Shown: positions 23,917 to 32,663 of the stretch, in pieces
Layout of the letters: the number at the start of each line of letters is the position of its first letter
Numbering within the stretch: position 1 is the stretch's first letter
Source: Planctomycetota bacterium
GTDB taxonomy: Bacteria > Planctomycetota > UBA11346
Assembly: GCA_022841245.1 (NCBI GenBank)
Contig: JALHRW010000009.1
Span: forward strand, 1-59,451
Direction: 5' to 3'
Length of the DNA stretch: 59,451 nucleotides
Position numbers and translations under genes: made by a program
The notes under the pieces: model-generated
What the model saw: the letters and a program-made list of their open reading frames with translations, nothing else
What the model was told of the DNA's origin: nothing
Database searches by the model: none

Positions 23917-26577
23917 ATGGCTCATCGCATGGCGCTCTGCCTTGTCGGATCCCTGCTCCTACTGGCCCCGCACGCCTTCAGCGGGGAGGCCGGGGACGCG
24001 CCGCCGACCGCTACCAATGAGGGTCTCCCTGCCGATCTACGGCGCGAGCTGCGCGCGAGCCTGGATGGATTCTACCTGGATGATGGCGCACCGCCCGAAT
24101 ACGCCCGCCGGGTCGATGACCTGGCCGAGCCGGCCCAGGCGCCGGCCGCCGCTCAATGGCTGATCGGGCTGCTGCTGCTTGCCCACGAGGACGTGGCGAG
24201 CGGCCGCTCGCCCTACAAGCGGTTGCCCTACTGGGGAGGCGGCCGGGAGGTCTCAGCCGAGGTGCTGGCAGGCAAGGTCAAGGAAGCCGTGATGGCGACG
24301 CAGGCGCCGGGAGCGGCCCCCGTACTGGCCTGGATCCTGGAAGGCGGCGCGGATCCGAAGCACCAGACGGCGGCCGCCAGCGCCCTGTCGGTTCTCCCGG
24401 GTCCCGCGGCGGAAGCGGCCATCCTCGCGGTGGTGCGCCAGGGTCACAGCAACGGGAAGGTGCTGGTGACGCTGGTCGATGCCTGCGGGCAGCGCCGGAT
24501 CGTGGGGGCGGTCGAGGTCCTGCGCACCCTGCGCGGTCACCATCGCCTGGCGGTGCGCGCGGCGACGGTGGTGTCCCTCAAGGCCATGGGCCAGGAGCCC
24601 GGGCCGGAGACCGCCCCCGCCTTCCCGCCGGTGGCGCGGTCCCTTGGCGAAGCGTTCCTGCGGATGCTGGACCGCGTGCCCGGTCCTGATGCCGCTGCGG
24701 TGGTGGCGATCTGGCCGGCGGAAGACAAGCGTCCTCCGCACGAGCTGCCCGGCTGGCGGGTCGACCCATCGACGATCCGTCCTGACGAACTGGCTCTATC
24801 CGCCTGGGGCGGGTGGCCGAAGGTGGAGCCGGCGGATGCCGACCATGTGTGGATGCTCGGCTGGACCGGGCGCCTGCAGCGGATCGCGCTCAAGCCCGAG
24901 GAGCGCCAGGCCGCCGCCACCGTCGCCGCGGTGGATCGGCAGGAACTCCTCCGCCGCATCGCCGCCGGGCGCAGCGGCACCGAGCACAGCCTGTCGAGCC
25001 GGGGCGGCCTCACCGGGCAGTTCGAATCGGGCATCGTCACCATGCCCGAGATCCTCGTCGCAGCGCAGGCCGTGCGCCTGGGCGACGAGGCGACCGCCTC
25101 CGCGGTTCTGGTCCCGGTCTTCGATGCCGCCCCCGACGACCGCTTCCCGCTGCTGGTGGCCCGTGACCTGATCGCGGCGGACTTGCACCAGCGTCTGCTC
25201 AACGCCTGGTGCGAGGACCGTCTGGAGGTGGCGGCGCAGCTGGCACAGCGCCTGGCGCAAACGGAGTTCGACGGCTACGCCTACCAGGGCCGTGCCAAGG
25301 AGCTGCTCGGCCAGATCGCGGCGGCGCAGGCGAAGCAGCTGAAGCTGCCGGCGGCCTCGGCTTGGCCAGCCGAGGCCGCTGCGATGACGCGAGAGGCGCG
25401 CATCGGCTATCTCCTCGACCGGCTGCCGTTGCTGCGCTGCCACCAGATGGGGCAGCCCGGCGGGGTCAGCTACGAAGAGGGCCAAGGTGAGCTGATCAAC
25501 CCGTACGTGGAGCTGCAGGCGCTGAAGCTGATGGTGGCGGATCTGCCGCTCATCGCACCGCGCCTGGCCGACGCGACGTTCCTGCGTACATTCAGCTTCT
25601 GGCGGGATTTCCATCCGGGCCGTGAGCTGCACCGTGTGCGATGGGTGGTATCGGCGCTGGTGAACGACGTGGCCAAGCGCGAACTGGTGCCGCGCGACCT
25701 CGACCGCCGCGACGAGGCCGGCGTCGCCCGTGCAATTGCCGAGGTCGTGGATTTCGCCACAGCAAATGCCGGACGCAGCCCGGCCGAGCTGCGCCTGGCC
25801 GTGGTCACCAGCGGCAAGGACCTGAGGCAGGTCATGGCCGCCGGCCTCGAGGGGCTGTCCGAGCAGCAGCCGGCGGTCGCCGTCGCCCTCGCCGACCGGA
25901 TCGCCGAGTTCGACGCCTACGACCGGCGCACGCTGATGGCCCGGCTCTACGCCAACAACGCCACGCTGATGCTGGCGCGCGCCGGGGCATGGTTCGACCG
26001 CTTCGAGGCGCGCGATGCGGCCTGGCCGGCGGTTGCGGTGATCGTGCGCGGCGGGGCCGGACATCCGCTGCATGCCCGAGCCGTGGCAATCCTAAGCGGA
26101 TTGGCTCGCGGCAAGACAGACGATGTCGTGGCTGCCGTGGGACCGTGGCTTCCCGAGGTACTGCCAGCTGCTGATGCCAGTCTACGCGACGATCTTCGGG
26201 CAGTGCTTACAGCCCCTGACCTGCGGCTTGGATGGGGTGGGAACGGGATCGTGCACGCCTTCCTGGCGGTTGGCGACCCGCCCACCTTCGACCTCGTCCT
26301 CGCCGCCTTGGCCGACCCGTCCAAGGCGGGCATCTCCTCCTCGAATGCCACGGTCAGTCGCGAACTTGAGCGGCGTGATGTGTGGGCGCAGGCGCTCCAT
26401 GACTGTGGTGCCCCGGACTACGACGCCCTCGCCGACGAGGCAACTCGCGCAAAAGCTCTTGAATCGATCCGCGCCTGGATCGCAGCCCAGGCGCAGGCGG
26501 TTCGCGCCGGCAAGCCGACGCTGGTCACGCCGATGCAACGGATCGGCGAGTCGCGGATGCGTCTGGACGCGCCATAG
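23917..26577 (+). CDS. Secreted HEAT-like repeat protein
   Basis: An 886-residue protein. I choose the ATG at 23917 (or 23929) because it opens a signal peptide, MALCLVGSLLLLAPHAFSG; the longer frame up to 23773 has no such start. The mature part has ~30-residue helical units rich in Ala, Leu and Arg (VRAATVVSLKAMG, then ALADRIAEFDA) of HEAT type over residues ~60-250 and again near 600-850. No catalytic motif is seen. Probably an exported or periplasmic scaffold. It begins the chromosomal backbone right after the island. Function unknown. Confidence 0.6.
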   Translation: MAHRMALCLVGSLLLLAPHAFSGEAGDAPPTATNEGLPADLRRELRASLDGFYLDDGAPPEYARRVDDLAEPAQAPAAAQWLIGLLLLAHEDVASGRSPYKRLPYWGGGREVSAEVLAGKVKEAVMATQAPGAAPVLAWILEGGADPKHQTAAASALSVLPGPAAEAAILAVVRQGHSNGKVLVTLVDACGQRRIVGAVEVLRTLRGHHRLAVRAATVVSLKAMGQEPGPETAPAFPPVARSLGEAFLRMLDRVPGPDAAAVVAIWPAEDKRPPHELPGWRVDPSTIRPDELALSAWGGWPKVEPADADHVWMLGWTGRLQRIALKPEERQAAATVAAVDRQELLRRIAAGRSGTEHSLSSRGGLTGQFESGIVTMPEILVAAQAVRLGDEATASAVLVPVFDAAPDDRFPLLVARDLIAADLHQRLLNAWCEDRLEVAAQLAQRLAQTEFDGYAYQGRAKELLGQIAAAQAKQLKLPAASAWPAEAAAMTREARIGYLLDRLPLLRCHQMGQPGGVSYEEGQGELINPYVELQALKLMVADLPLIAPRLADATFLRTFSFWRDFHPGRELHRVRWVVSALVNDVAKRELVPRDLDRRDEAGVARAIAEVVDFATANAGRSPAELRLAVVTSGKDLRQVMAAGLEGLSEQQPAVAVALADRIAEFDAYDRRTLMARLYANNATLMLARAGAWFDRFEARDAAWPAVAVIVRGGAGHPLHARAVAILSGLARGKTDDVVAAVGPWLPEVLPAADASLRDDLRAVLTAPDLRLGWGGNGIVHAFLAVGDPPTFDLVLAALADPSKAGISSSNATVSRELERRDVWAQALHDCGAPDYDALADEATRAKALESIRAWIAAQAQAVRAGKPTLVTPMQRIGESRMRLDAP

Positions 26578-26600
26578 CATCCGTTCCAGATCAGCCCGGC

Positions 26601-26641
26601 CAAGCCGCCGTCTCTGCTCAAATCCGTCTTGCCTCTCCAGC
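26601..26641 (+). repeat. Dispersed repeat, copy A
   Basis: A 41-base stretch matching 28392-28432 at 35 of 41 positions in my hand alignment (CAAGCCGCCGTCTCT is shared exactly at the start). It lies just after the HEAT-like gene. The second copy is upstream of the chrA relic, same orientation. Similarity is weaker on both sides. Confidence 0.5.
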
Positions 26642-26683
26642 GGGTAGCGCCGGTTGGGTTGCGGGATCTGGCGCCCCAGGCGA

Positions 26684-27622
26684 CTACTCCAGCTTCTTGC
26701 GCTGCTCGGCCGCCAACGCCGGTGACAACGGGAAATAGCCGTCTTTGACCACGACCGCCTGTCCGGGTTTGGATAGGACGAATTTGATGAACTGATGCAC
26801 CGGCGATTCGCTCATGCCGGGCTTGCGGTTGATGTAGAGATATAGCCGGCGCACGAGCGGATAGCTGTTGTCGAGACAGGCGGCATAGATTGGCAGCACC
26901 GCAGGCCTGTTGCCATCCGCGAGAGGAACCAGGCGAACAGCGTCAGTGACATATCCGCAACCGGTATGGCCGATCCCGCCACGCGAAGCTGACACGGCAT
27001 TAACCACGGCCGTCGATCCTGGCTGCTCTTTTAACGTCGGCAGGAAATCCCCGCGTTGGAGCACTTCCATCTTGAAGTAGCCGTACGTCCCCGAGGCGCT
27101 GTTGCGACCATGCAGGTCCAACGGCAAAGCCGACCAATCCCCCACCAAGCCGAGGTCGCCCCATGTCGTCGCAGCCACCCCACCACGCCGACGTGTGCTG
27201 GAATAGATGCGGTCGAGATCGGTGAGCGTCAGATTGGAGATCGGGTTGTCGCGATGGACGAACACCGCAAGAGCCTCGATTGCAACTTCGATGGCTGTCG
27301 GCGGATAGCCATACTTCGTCGTGAAAGCAGCGACTTCCTTGTCGTTGAAGGGCCGCGACATGGTTCCGATGTGAGAATAACCGCCAATCAAAGCAGCCGG
27401 TGCCGTGGATCCCCCATTGCCCTCAATCTGGATGTTCATGCCGGGCTGCCGCTGCGCGAATTCCTCGGCCCACAAAGTCATCAGGTTGTTCAACCCCGCA
27501 CTGCCGATGCTGGTCAAAGCGCCGCGCAGTTCCGCCACTGGCACATACTCGGGTAGCGCAGGGTCGATCTCGGTGGCTGTCGCCATCGTCGTGACCAGCA
27601 GAATGAACGGAATACGGATCAT
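26684..27622 (-). CDS. PstS-like phosphate-binding protein
   Basis: A 312-residue substrate-binding protein of the phosphate (PstS) type. An export signal MIRIPFILLVTTMATA is at the N-terminus; IGSAGLNNLMTLWAEEF and EGNGGSTAPAAL follow, then IGTMSRPFNDKE, NSASGTYGYF and SRGGIGHTGCGYV, all PstS landmark segments that form the phosphate pocket. No pstC, pstA or pstB is adjacent, so it may serve a distant transporter or act as a phosphate sensor. The stop is followed by ~105 bases to the HEAT gene end. Confidence 0.8.
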   Translation of the reverse strand: MIRIPFILLVTTMATATEIDPALPEYVPVAELRGALTSIGSAGLNNLMTLWAEEFAQRQPGMNIQIEGNGGSTAPAALIGGYSHIGTMSRPFNDKEVAAFTTKYGYPPTAIEVAIEALAVFVHRDNPISNLTLTDLDRIYSSTRRRGGVAATTWGDLGLVGDWSALPLDLHGRNSASGTYGYFKMEVLQRGDFLPTLKEQPGSTAVVNAVSASRGGIGHTGCGYVTDAVRLVPLADGNRPAVLPIYAACLDNSYPLVRRLYLYINRKPGMSESPVHQFIKFVLSKPGQAVVVKDGYFPLSPALAAEQRKKLE

Positions 27623-27736
27623 GAATACCTCCGCAGGCTGTGAATGAGATTAGGCCGGCATGCGCCAAAGAAATGGATTCCAATGGATCGAGACCCACCT
27701 CTTTCAGTGCTAACCCACGCGCGCTCGTGCGGGTGC

Positions 27737-28360
27737 TCACTGAAGGATGCGCACCAGGGCATCCGAGATATCCGCCGTCCGGTCCATGACCATGAGGTGC
27801 CCACCGCCCTGGATAGTGACGTCAACCTGCGGTTGCCGGCGGATTGGGAACACGCGATCGACTGTGCCGTGGATGCTGACCGTCCCGGGCAGGCGAGGCG
27901 CTCCGGTCCACTCCATGACGGCGCCGCAGGCCCAACGGATGAAGGTCATGTCCTGCGCCTCGAACATCTCCAAGGCGAGTTTTCGCTGCGCGGGCATCAG
28001 CCCACGGGGCAGCAGACGAGCCAGCCCGAAGGGTGAGTACGGGCCCATGGGGCTCAGCGCCGCGATGAGCGGAGACAACTGGCTGATGTCGGTGCAGGAG
28101 GAGATGAGTATCAGGCGCTGGGGTGGCACGCGCTGGGCCAATGCCCCCGCGACGATGCCGCCCATCGACACGCCGATCAGGGTGTCGGCTGCCCCGATGC
28201 CGTAGTATTCGGCGAAGCGGCCGGCGTAGGCCGACAGGTGCTCGCCGTCGCGGTGTGGGATCCAGTCAGTGCGCAGGACTTCGCGGCCGGGCAGTGAGAT
28301 GCCGTCGAACAGGCGGTGATCGGCGCCCATGCCGGGGATCAGGACGAGGCGCGCGGTCAT
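27737..28360 (-). CDS. Alpha/beta hydrolase
   Basis: A 207-residue protein with an alpha/beta hydrolase pattern: LVLIPGMGADHRLFDG (oxyanion region), the nucleophile elbow GVSMGGIVAG near residue 85, and a late GGGHLMVMDR bearing the catalytic His near residue 187. The Asp candidate is in VHGTVDRVFPI. Substrate cannot be told. It may act on esters or in cell-wall metabolism. It is leftward and ends ~110 bases before the PstS-like gene start. Confidence 0.75.
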   Translation of the reverse strand: MTARLVLIPGMGADHRLFDGISLPGREVLRTDWIPHRDGEHLSAYAGRFAEYYGIGAADTLIGVSMGGIVAGALAQRVPPQRLILISSCTDISQLSPLIAALSPMGPYSPFGLARLLPRGLMPAQRKLALEMFEAQDMTFIRWACGAVMEWTGAPRLPGTVSIHGTVDRVFPIRRQPQVDVTIQGGGHLMVMDRTADISDALVRILQ

Positions 28361-28391
28361 GAAGGGAGTATCCGGCCCGAATCCGGCCGTC

Positions 28392-28432
28392 CAAGCCGCC
28401 GTCTCTTGTCGAATCCATCTTGGCTCACCAGC
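28392..28432 (+). repeat. Dispersed repeat, copy B
   Basis: Partner of 26601-26641, 41 bases, ending one base before the ATG of the chrA relic at 28433. In one frame both copies would encode similar Arg/Ser/Leu runs, which reflects the repeat rather than a protein. Confidence 0.5.
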
Positions 28433-28692
28433 ATGGACAGAGCGGCGAAGAAGCCCGGGCCGGTTGCTGCTGAGATCCGCCCAGGAGCATGGCCGGCGAT
28501 GAGCGCCCCGCGTGTTCTGGAAGTGTTACGCGTCTTCGGACGGCTTGGACTGACCTCCTTCGGCGGTCCGATCGCGCACCTGGCGTACTTTCGACGGGAA
28601 CTAGTCGAGCGTCGGCAGTGGCTTTCCGATGCCGCATACGCCCATCTGGTGGCCTACTGCCAGTTCGTTCCTGGACCGGCCAGCAGCTTTCT
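28433..28692 (+). pseudogene. chrA: Truncated chromate transporter (chrA relic)
   Basis: From the ATG at 28433 the frame encodes a typical ChrA N-terminus (VFGRLGLTSFGGPIAHLAYF, then RRQWLSDAAYAHL and CQFVPGPASS). After residue ~85, at about base 28690, the match stops and unrelated sequence follows, before a stop at 28792. Full ChrA proteins are ~400 residues. The break precedes the repeat copy at 28747, so the gene appears cut when that repeat or the material beside it arrived. Not expected to function. Confidence 0.75.
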
Positions 28693-28952
28693 CCGGAGAA
28701 CGAAATTCTCTGGAGAGAGCGGCCAGAGAGAGCGGCTGTCAATCTGGCCCGTTCGCATCCCGACCGACCTCCAAGCGGGAACGCTGCGTTAACCCGGGCC
28801 ATTCTCCAGCCTGGAGAATTGGAGAACCACGACGTTTGTGCACCGGTCCTGCCCGGTCACCAAGCAGAGGGGTTCAAAACGGAGAATTCGTCCGCGTGAA
28901 AAGCCGGTAAATCCAGCGTGATTTTGCGCTCGTGCCACGGCGGCCTGATAAC

Positions 28953-28984
28953 AAAAAACCCCTGGTTTTACCCAGGGGTTTTTC
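28953..28984. terminator. Hairpin terminator in repeat copy 1
   Basis: AAACCCCTGG, TTTTA, CCCAGGGGTTTTT: strong stem with U-tracts on both strands, so it can stop transcripts from either side. It is the equivalent of the terminator at 35815-35845. Confidence 0.75.
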
Positions 28985-28986
28985 TT

Positions 28987-29030
28987 TGGTTGGCACTCGA
29001 ACGTGCGAACGACCGACCCTCGGGTTATGG
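28987..29030 (-). pseudogene. Decayed tRNA-fMet 3' part
   Basis: The minus strand reads ATAACCCGAGGGTCG followed by a mutated T-arm and CCAACCA. Compared with the intact tRNA at 35849, the anticodon loop side is preserved, but the T-stem and acceptor stem do not pair and no matching 5' half lies in place. Confidence 0.55.
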
Positions 29031-29416
29031 GATTTTCATCGTTTTTCGCAGATGATAATTTCGTAAACACTTGTTGCCGCAATACTTATCCTCATGGTAC
29101 TTGTCCCGCCTGCAGTACCACTTTTCAGGTCCAAAACCACCCTCGCTCATAACCACAGGGTCAAATTCGCTAGGATTTGCATCTCCTTTGCCCCGTGCCT
29201 GGACTTTCGGGTTATGAGCCGCTTGTGGGTCAGGGCGGGATTACCCTCTCTGGCTTCGGCGTTGACGGCGGCAGGACGAATTACCGCCAGCCGTGTCGGT
29301 CAGCGACTTCTCAGGAGTCCCCGCCAGCAACGCCCGCTCCACAAGTGCCGCAATACCATGCCAGACCTCACCCAGGCTAGGGTTGTTAGGCCCCGTAGAA
29401 ACGACATGGTATTGGC
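29031..29416. other. Intergenic region with a tRNA fragment
   Basis: No supported gene; short leftward and rightward frames here are spurious. Bases 29206-29220 repeat 15 bases of the tRNA-fMet anticodon arm exactly (35881-35895). The stretch 29350-29415 contains a ~10-base inverted repeat (AATACCATG with CATGGTATT) just before the histidine kinase start at 29417, which may be a leader hairpin. Confidence 0.5.
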
Positions 29417-32400
29417 ATGCAGGAGCCTCCCGACCATCCGCAGGAAGAGCGCCGCCTAGCCCTTCTGCGCGAGTACCAGATCCTCGACACGCCGGCTGAT
29501 CCGGACTTCGACGGCCTGGTCAGGCTCGCTGCGGCCATAGCCGGGACTCCGATCGCCCTGGTCAGCCTGGTCGACAGCAAGCGTCAGTGGTTCAAGGCCC
29601 GCCACGGCCTGGACGCCAGCGAGACGCCACGCTCGGTCGCCTTCTGCGCTCACGCCATCCTCGACCCCACCCGGCCCCTGGTGGTCGAGGACTCTACCAA
29701 GGACACCCGCTTCGCCGGCAATCCGTTGGTAGTCGGCGCCCCCCACGTCCTCTTCTACGCTGGGGTGCCGCTGTGTGGTGGTGCTGACGGCCTGCCGCTT
29801 GGCACCCTCTGCGTGATCGACCACCATCCTCGGAACCTCACCCCGGAGGCACTGGGTCTGCTCCGCGACATCGCTCGACAGGCCGAGGTCCTGCTCGAGT
29901 CCAGGCTGCGCGAGCGCCAGCTCTTGGGCGCGATGGAGCAGTTGGCCGAGAAGAGTGAGCGCAAGCACGCCCTGTTGGATGCCATGGAGGAAGGCGTCGT
30001 CATGCAGGATGCCGACGGCCGCATCCTGTCGTGGAATCCGGCCGCCGAGCGCATCCTCGGGCTGAGCGGAGACCAGTTGTCCGGCCGGTCCTCCATGGAC
30101 CCGCGGTGGAACGCCATACACGCCGACGGATCACCCTTTCCGGGGCAGGAACACCCGGCCATGGTTGCGCTACGCAGCGGGAAACCCATACGCGGTGGGA
30201 TCATGGGCGTCCGCATGGCCACCGCCGAACCGCGCTGGCTCCACATCAATGCCATCCCGCTGGCGCGTGAAGGCCAGAACCCGCATGCCGTGGTCTGCAC
30301 GTTTACCGACATCACCTCCTTCCGGCAAGCAAATGAGGAACTACACCGATCGCGACACCAACTGCAGACCATCGTCGACAGCTTGCCGGCGATGATCGGC
30401 TCATGGGGACCCGATCTGCGCAACCGCTTCGCGAACCGGCAGTACCAGTCGTGGTTCGGGCTATCCGCCGATGAGGTCCGGGGGCGCCACATCAGCGAGG
30501 TGATCGGCGAAGAACGCTTCGCCCTCAACCGTCCCTACATTGAGGGCGCCCTGAAGGGGGAGGATCAGGAGTTCGAGCGGGCCATCCCGACACCTGACGG
30601 ACGAACCCGGCACTCGTTGACTCGTTACATTCCGAACGTTCACGATGGCCATGTCGATGGCTTCTTCGCCTTCGTCACCGATGTCACCCTGATACGGGAG
30701 GCACAGGAACTGGCGGTGAAAGCAAAGGAGGCCGCCGAAGCAGCCAACCAAGCGAAGAGCGACTTCCTCGCCAATGTCAGCCACGAGATCCGCACCCCGC
30801 TCAACGGCATCATCGGCATGTCCGGCTTGCTGTTCGATACCGAGCTGACTCTGATCCAACGCGATCACGCCGAGACCATCCGCGCCTGCTCCGAGCAACT
30901 CCTCTCGCTGATCAATGACATCCTCGACTTCGCGAAGATCGAGGCCGGCCAGTTGGAGATCGAGGTCATCCCCTTCGACCCGCTGCAGGTCGCCGAGGAG
31001 GCGGTGGTGCTGCTTACCGAGCGCGCTGCGGCCAAGGGCCTCGAACTGCGTCTGGAACCCAGCCCTGACCTGCCACGCGGATTGCGCGGCGACCCTGGTC
31101 GCATCCGCCAAGTGATCGTCAATCTGGTTTCCAACGCCGTCAAGTTCAGTGAGCAAGGCGAGGTCGTTGTTGCCATCGGCATGGGGCAGGATGCCACGAT
31201 GCTTGATGTGGCGGTTACGGATAGCGGCATCGGGATGAGTGAGGACGTCCTCGCGAAGCTGTTCCAGCCGTTCGTCCAGGCCGACGCCTCCACCACCCGA
31301 CGTTTCGGCGGTACTGGTCTCGGGCTGTCGATCTGCAAACGTCTGGTCGAGCTGATGGGCGGGCGCATCCAGGTGCGCAGCCAACCGGGCTGTGGCACGA
31401 CCTTCCACTTCACAGTCGCCTGCAGTAAGGGTTCCAGTGCCGACATGCCGGCACCGACCCTGGCTGACCATGCCGGTCGACGGGTCCTGGTGGTCGACGA
31501 TAATCAGGCCAACCGCCTGTTGCTGGACCGCATCCTGACAGGTTGGGGCCTGACCGTGACGCAGGCCGGAACCGGGCCGGAAGGCGTCACGGCGGTGCGT
31601 CAGTCGGCCGATGGTGGGGCCTGCTTCGACGCTGTGCTCTGCGATCTGCACATGCCGGGCATGGATGGCTTGGCCGTCGCCGAACTATTGCGCTTGGACC
31701 CTGCCACCGCCGCCGTCCCGGTGCTGATCATCGGTTCGGCCCTGGATCAGCAGGTCCATGCCCGTGCTACCGCCTTGGGCGTACGCGAGATCATGCCCAA
31801 GCCGCTCCGCCAGGCCAGACTCCTCGATGCCCTGTCCCGCCTCTTCCGCGGTGCCGGACCCGCCCGCCGCTCCAGCGACACCCTCGTGAGCTTCACTGGC
31901 CGGGTGCTGATCGCGGACGACAATGTGGTCAATCAGCGGGTGGCGTCGGCGCTGTGCGCCAAGATCGGGTTGCGCTCCGACATCGCGACGAACGGCGTTG
32001 AGGCGGTCTCGGCCTCGGCCCAGGTTCCCTACGCGTTGATCCTGATGGATTGCCAGATGCCAGAACTGGACGGCTACGGCGCAGCCAGGGCCATCCGCCA
32101 GCGTGAGCAGGCGGATGGCACGGCCCGCATCCCGATCATCGCTTTGACGGCGAACGCCATGCGCAGCGAGCGTGATCGCTGCCTAGCTGCCGGCATGGAT
32201 GATTACCTGGCAAAACCCATCCGCATTGAGGCCCTGATCGGCGCCATGCGTCGCTGGTTGCCGGGCCAGACGGCAGGGTCTGCGGCCGAACCACCGGCGC
32301 AGACCGAGGCTCCGCGCCCAGACACAGCCACCCTGACCCTCAACCCGATCGTCCTCGCCTCATTGCGTCGTGAACTCGGAGATGAAGCTGATGCGGTGAT

Positions 32401-32659
32401 CGCCGATCTGCTGTCCTCGTTCATCAGCGACACGACCACCCAGATGCAAGCACTGATCGGAGCTGATGGCCTGGCGGCAATCGCGAGTTGTGCGCATCGC
32501 CTCCGTGGCTCGGCCCTGTCCATTGGTGCCACGGCCTTGGCTGCAGTCTGTGCCGAGGCTGAGGCCGCCGCCCAATCCGGCGACGAGTCCGCCGCCCGGG
32601 CTGCCATACCCCGTATCGCCGAGGCGTTCAGCCGCGTCCAGACCGCACTGCCGACCTGA
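29417..32659 (+). CDS. Hybrid sensor histidine kinase (GAF-PAS-PAS-HisKA-HATPase-REC-REC-HPt)
   Basis: A 1080-residue cytoplasmic-looking hybrid kinase with no clear membrane segment. Order by residue: GAF ~25-165; PAS ~185-300; PAS ~315-430; HisKA with [15 protein letters not shown] (phospho-His ~456); HATPase with N-box [16 protein letters not shown] and [11 protein letters not shown]1 ~688-810 with phospho-Asp in [14 protein letters not shown]2 ~828-945 with phospho-Asp in [11 protein letters not shown]; HPt ~970-1080 with [11 protein letters not shown] (His ~1027). A full phosphorelay in one chain, probably sensing a diffusible signal or redox cue. Its neighbours, a Ser/Thr kinase with receiver domains and two hemerythrins, suggest oxygen or diatomic-gas input. 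The stop is five bases before the kinase start. Confidence 0.9.
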   Translation: MQEPPDHPQEERRLALLREYQILDTPADPDFDGLVRLAAAIAGTPIALVSLVDSKRQWFKARHGLDASETPRSVAFCAHAILDPTRPLVVEDSTKDTRFAGNPLVVGAPHVLFYAGVPLCGGADGLPLGTLCVIDHHPRNLTPEALGLLRDIARQAEVLLESRLRERQLLGAMEQLAEKSERKHALLDAMEEGVVMQDADGRILSWNPAAERILGLSGDQLSGRSSMDPRWNAIHADGSPFPGQEHPAMVALRSGKPIRGGIMGVRMATAEPRWLHINAIPLAREGQNPHAVVCTFTDITSFRQANEELHRSRHQLQTIVDSLPAMIGSWGPDLRNRFANRQYQSWFGLSADEVRGRHISEVIGEERFALNRPYIEGALKGEDQEFERAIPTPDGRTRHSLTRYIPNVHDGHVDGFFAFVTDVTLIREAQELAVKAKEAAEAANQAKSDFLANVSHEIRTPLNGIIGMSGLLFDTELTLIQRDHAETIRACSEQLLSLINDILDFAKIEAGQLEIEVIPFDPLQVAEEAVVLLTERAAAKGLELRLEPSPDLPRGLRGDPGRIRQVIVNLVSNAVKFSEQGEVVVAIGMGQDATMLDVAVTDSGIGMSEDVLAKLFQPFVQADASTTRRFGGTGLGLSICKRLVELMGGRIQVRSQPGCGTTFHFTVACSKGSSADMPAPTLADHAGRRVLVVDDNQANRLLLDRILTGWGLTVTQAGTGPEGVTAVRQSADGGACFDAVLCDLHMPGMDGLAVAELLRLDPATAAVPVLIIGSALDQQVHARATALGVREIMPKPLRQARLLDALSRLFRGAGPARRSSDTLVSFTGRVLIADDNVVNQRVASALCAKIGLRSDIATNGVEAVSASAQVPYALILMDCQMPELDGYGAARAIRQREQADGTARIPIIALTANAMRSERDRCLAAGMDDYLAKPIRIEALIGAMRRWLPGQTAGSAAEPPAQTEAPRPDTATLTLNPIVLASLRRELGDEADAVIADLLSSFISDTTTQMQALIGADGLAAIASCAHRLRGSALSIGATALAAVCAEAEAAAQSGDESAARAAIPRIAEAFSRVQTALPT

Positions 32660-32663
32660 ACCG

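Larger units (their letters stand above)
28747..29030 (+). repeat. tRNA-fMet 3'-flank repeat, copy 1 (decayed)
   Basis: 284 bases that align along their length with 35607-35892, sharing GCCCGTTCGCATCC, CCTCCAAGCGGGA, CGGTCACCAAGCG-like and the terminal hairpin. In copy 2 this sequence lies downstream of the intact tRNA-fMet on the minus strand. Here the tRNA portion (28987-29030) is decayed: the CCA and the CATAACCC anticodon-arm part remain, but the acceptor does not pair. Chromosomal segment 29031-35606 lies between the two copies. Confidence 0.7.

Noticed and set aside
28789-29082. A leftward 97-codon frame (MRQQVFTKLSS)
   Set aside because: It covers the repeat, the terminator hairpin and the decayed tRNA; there is no protein likeness.
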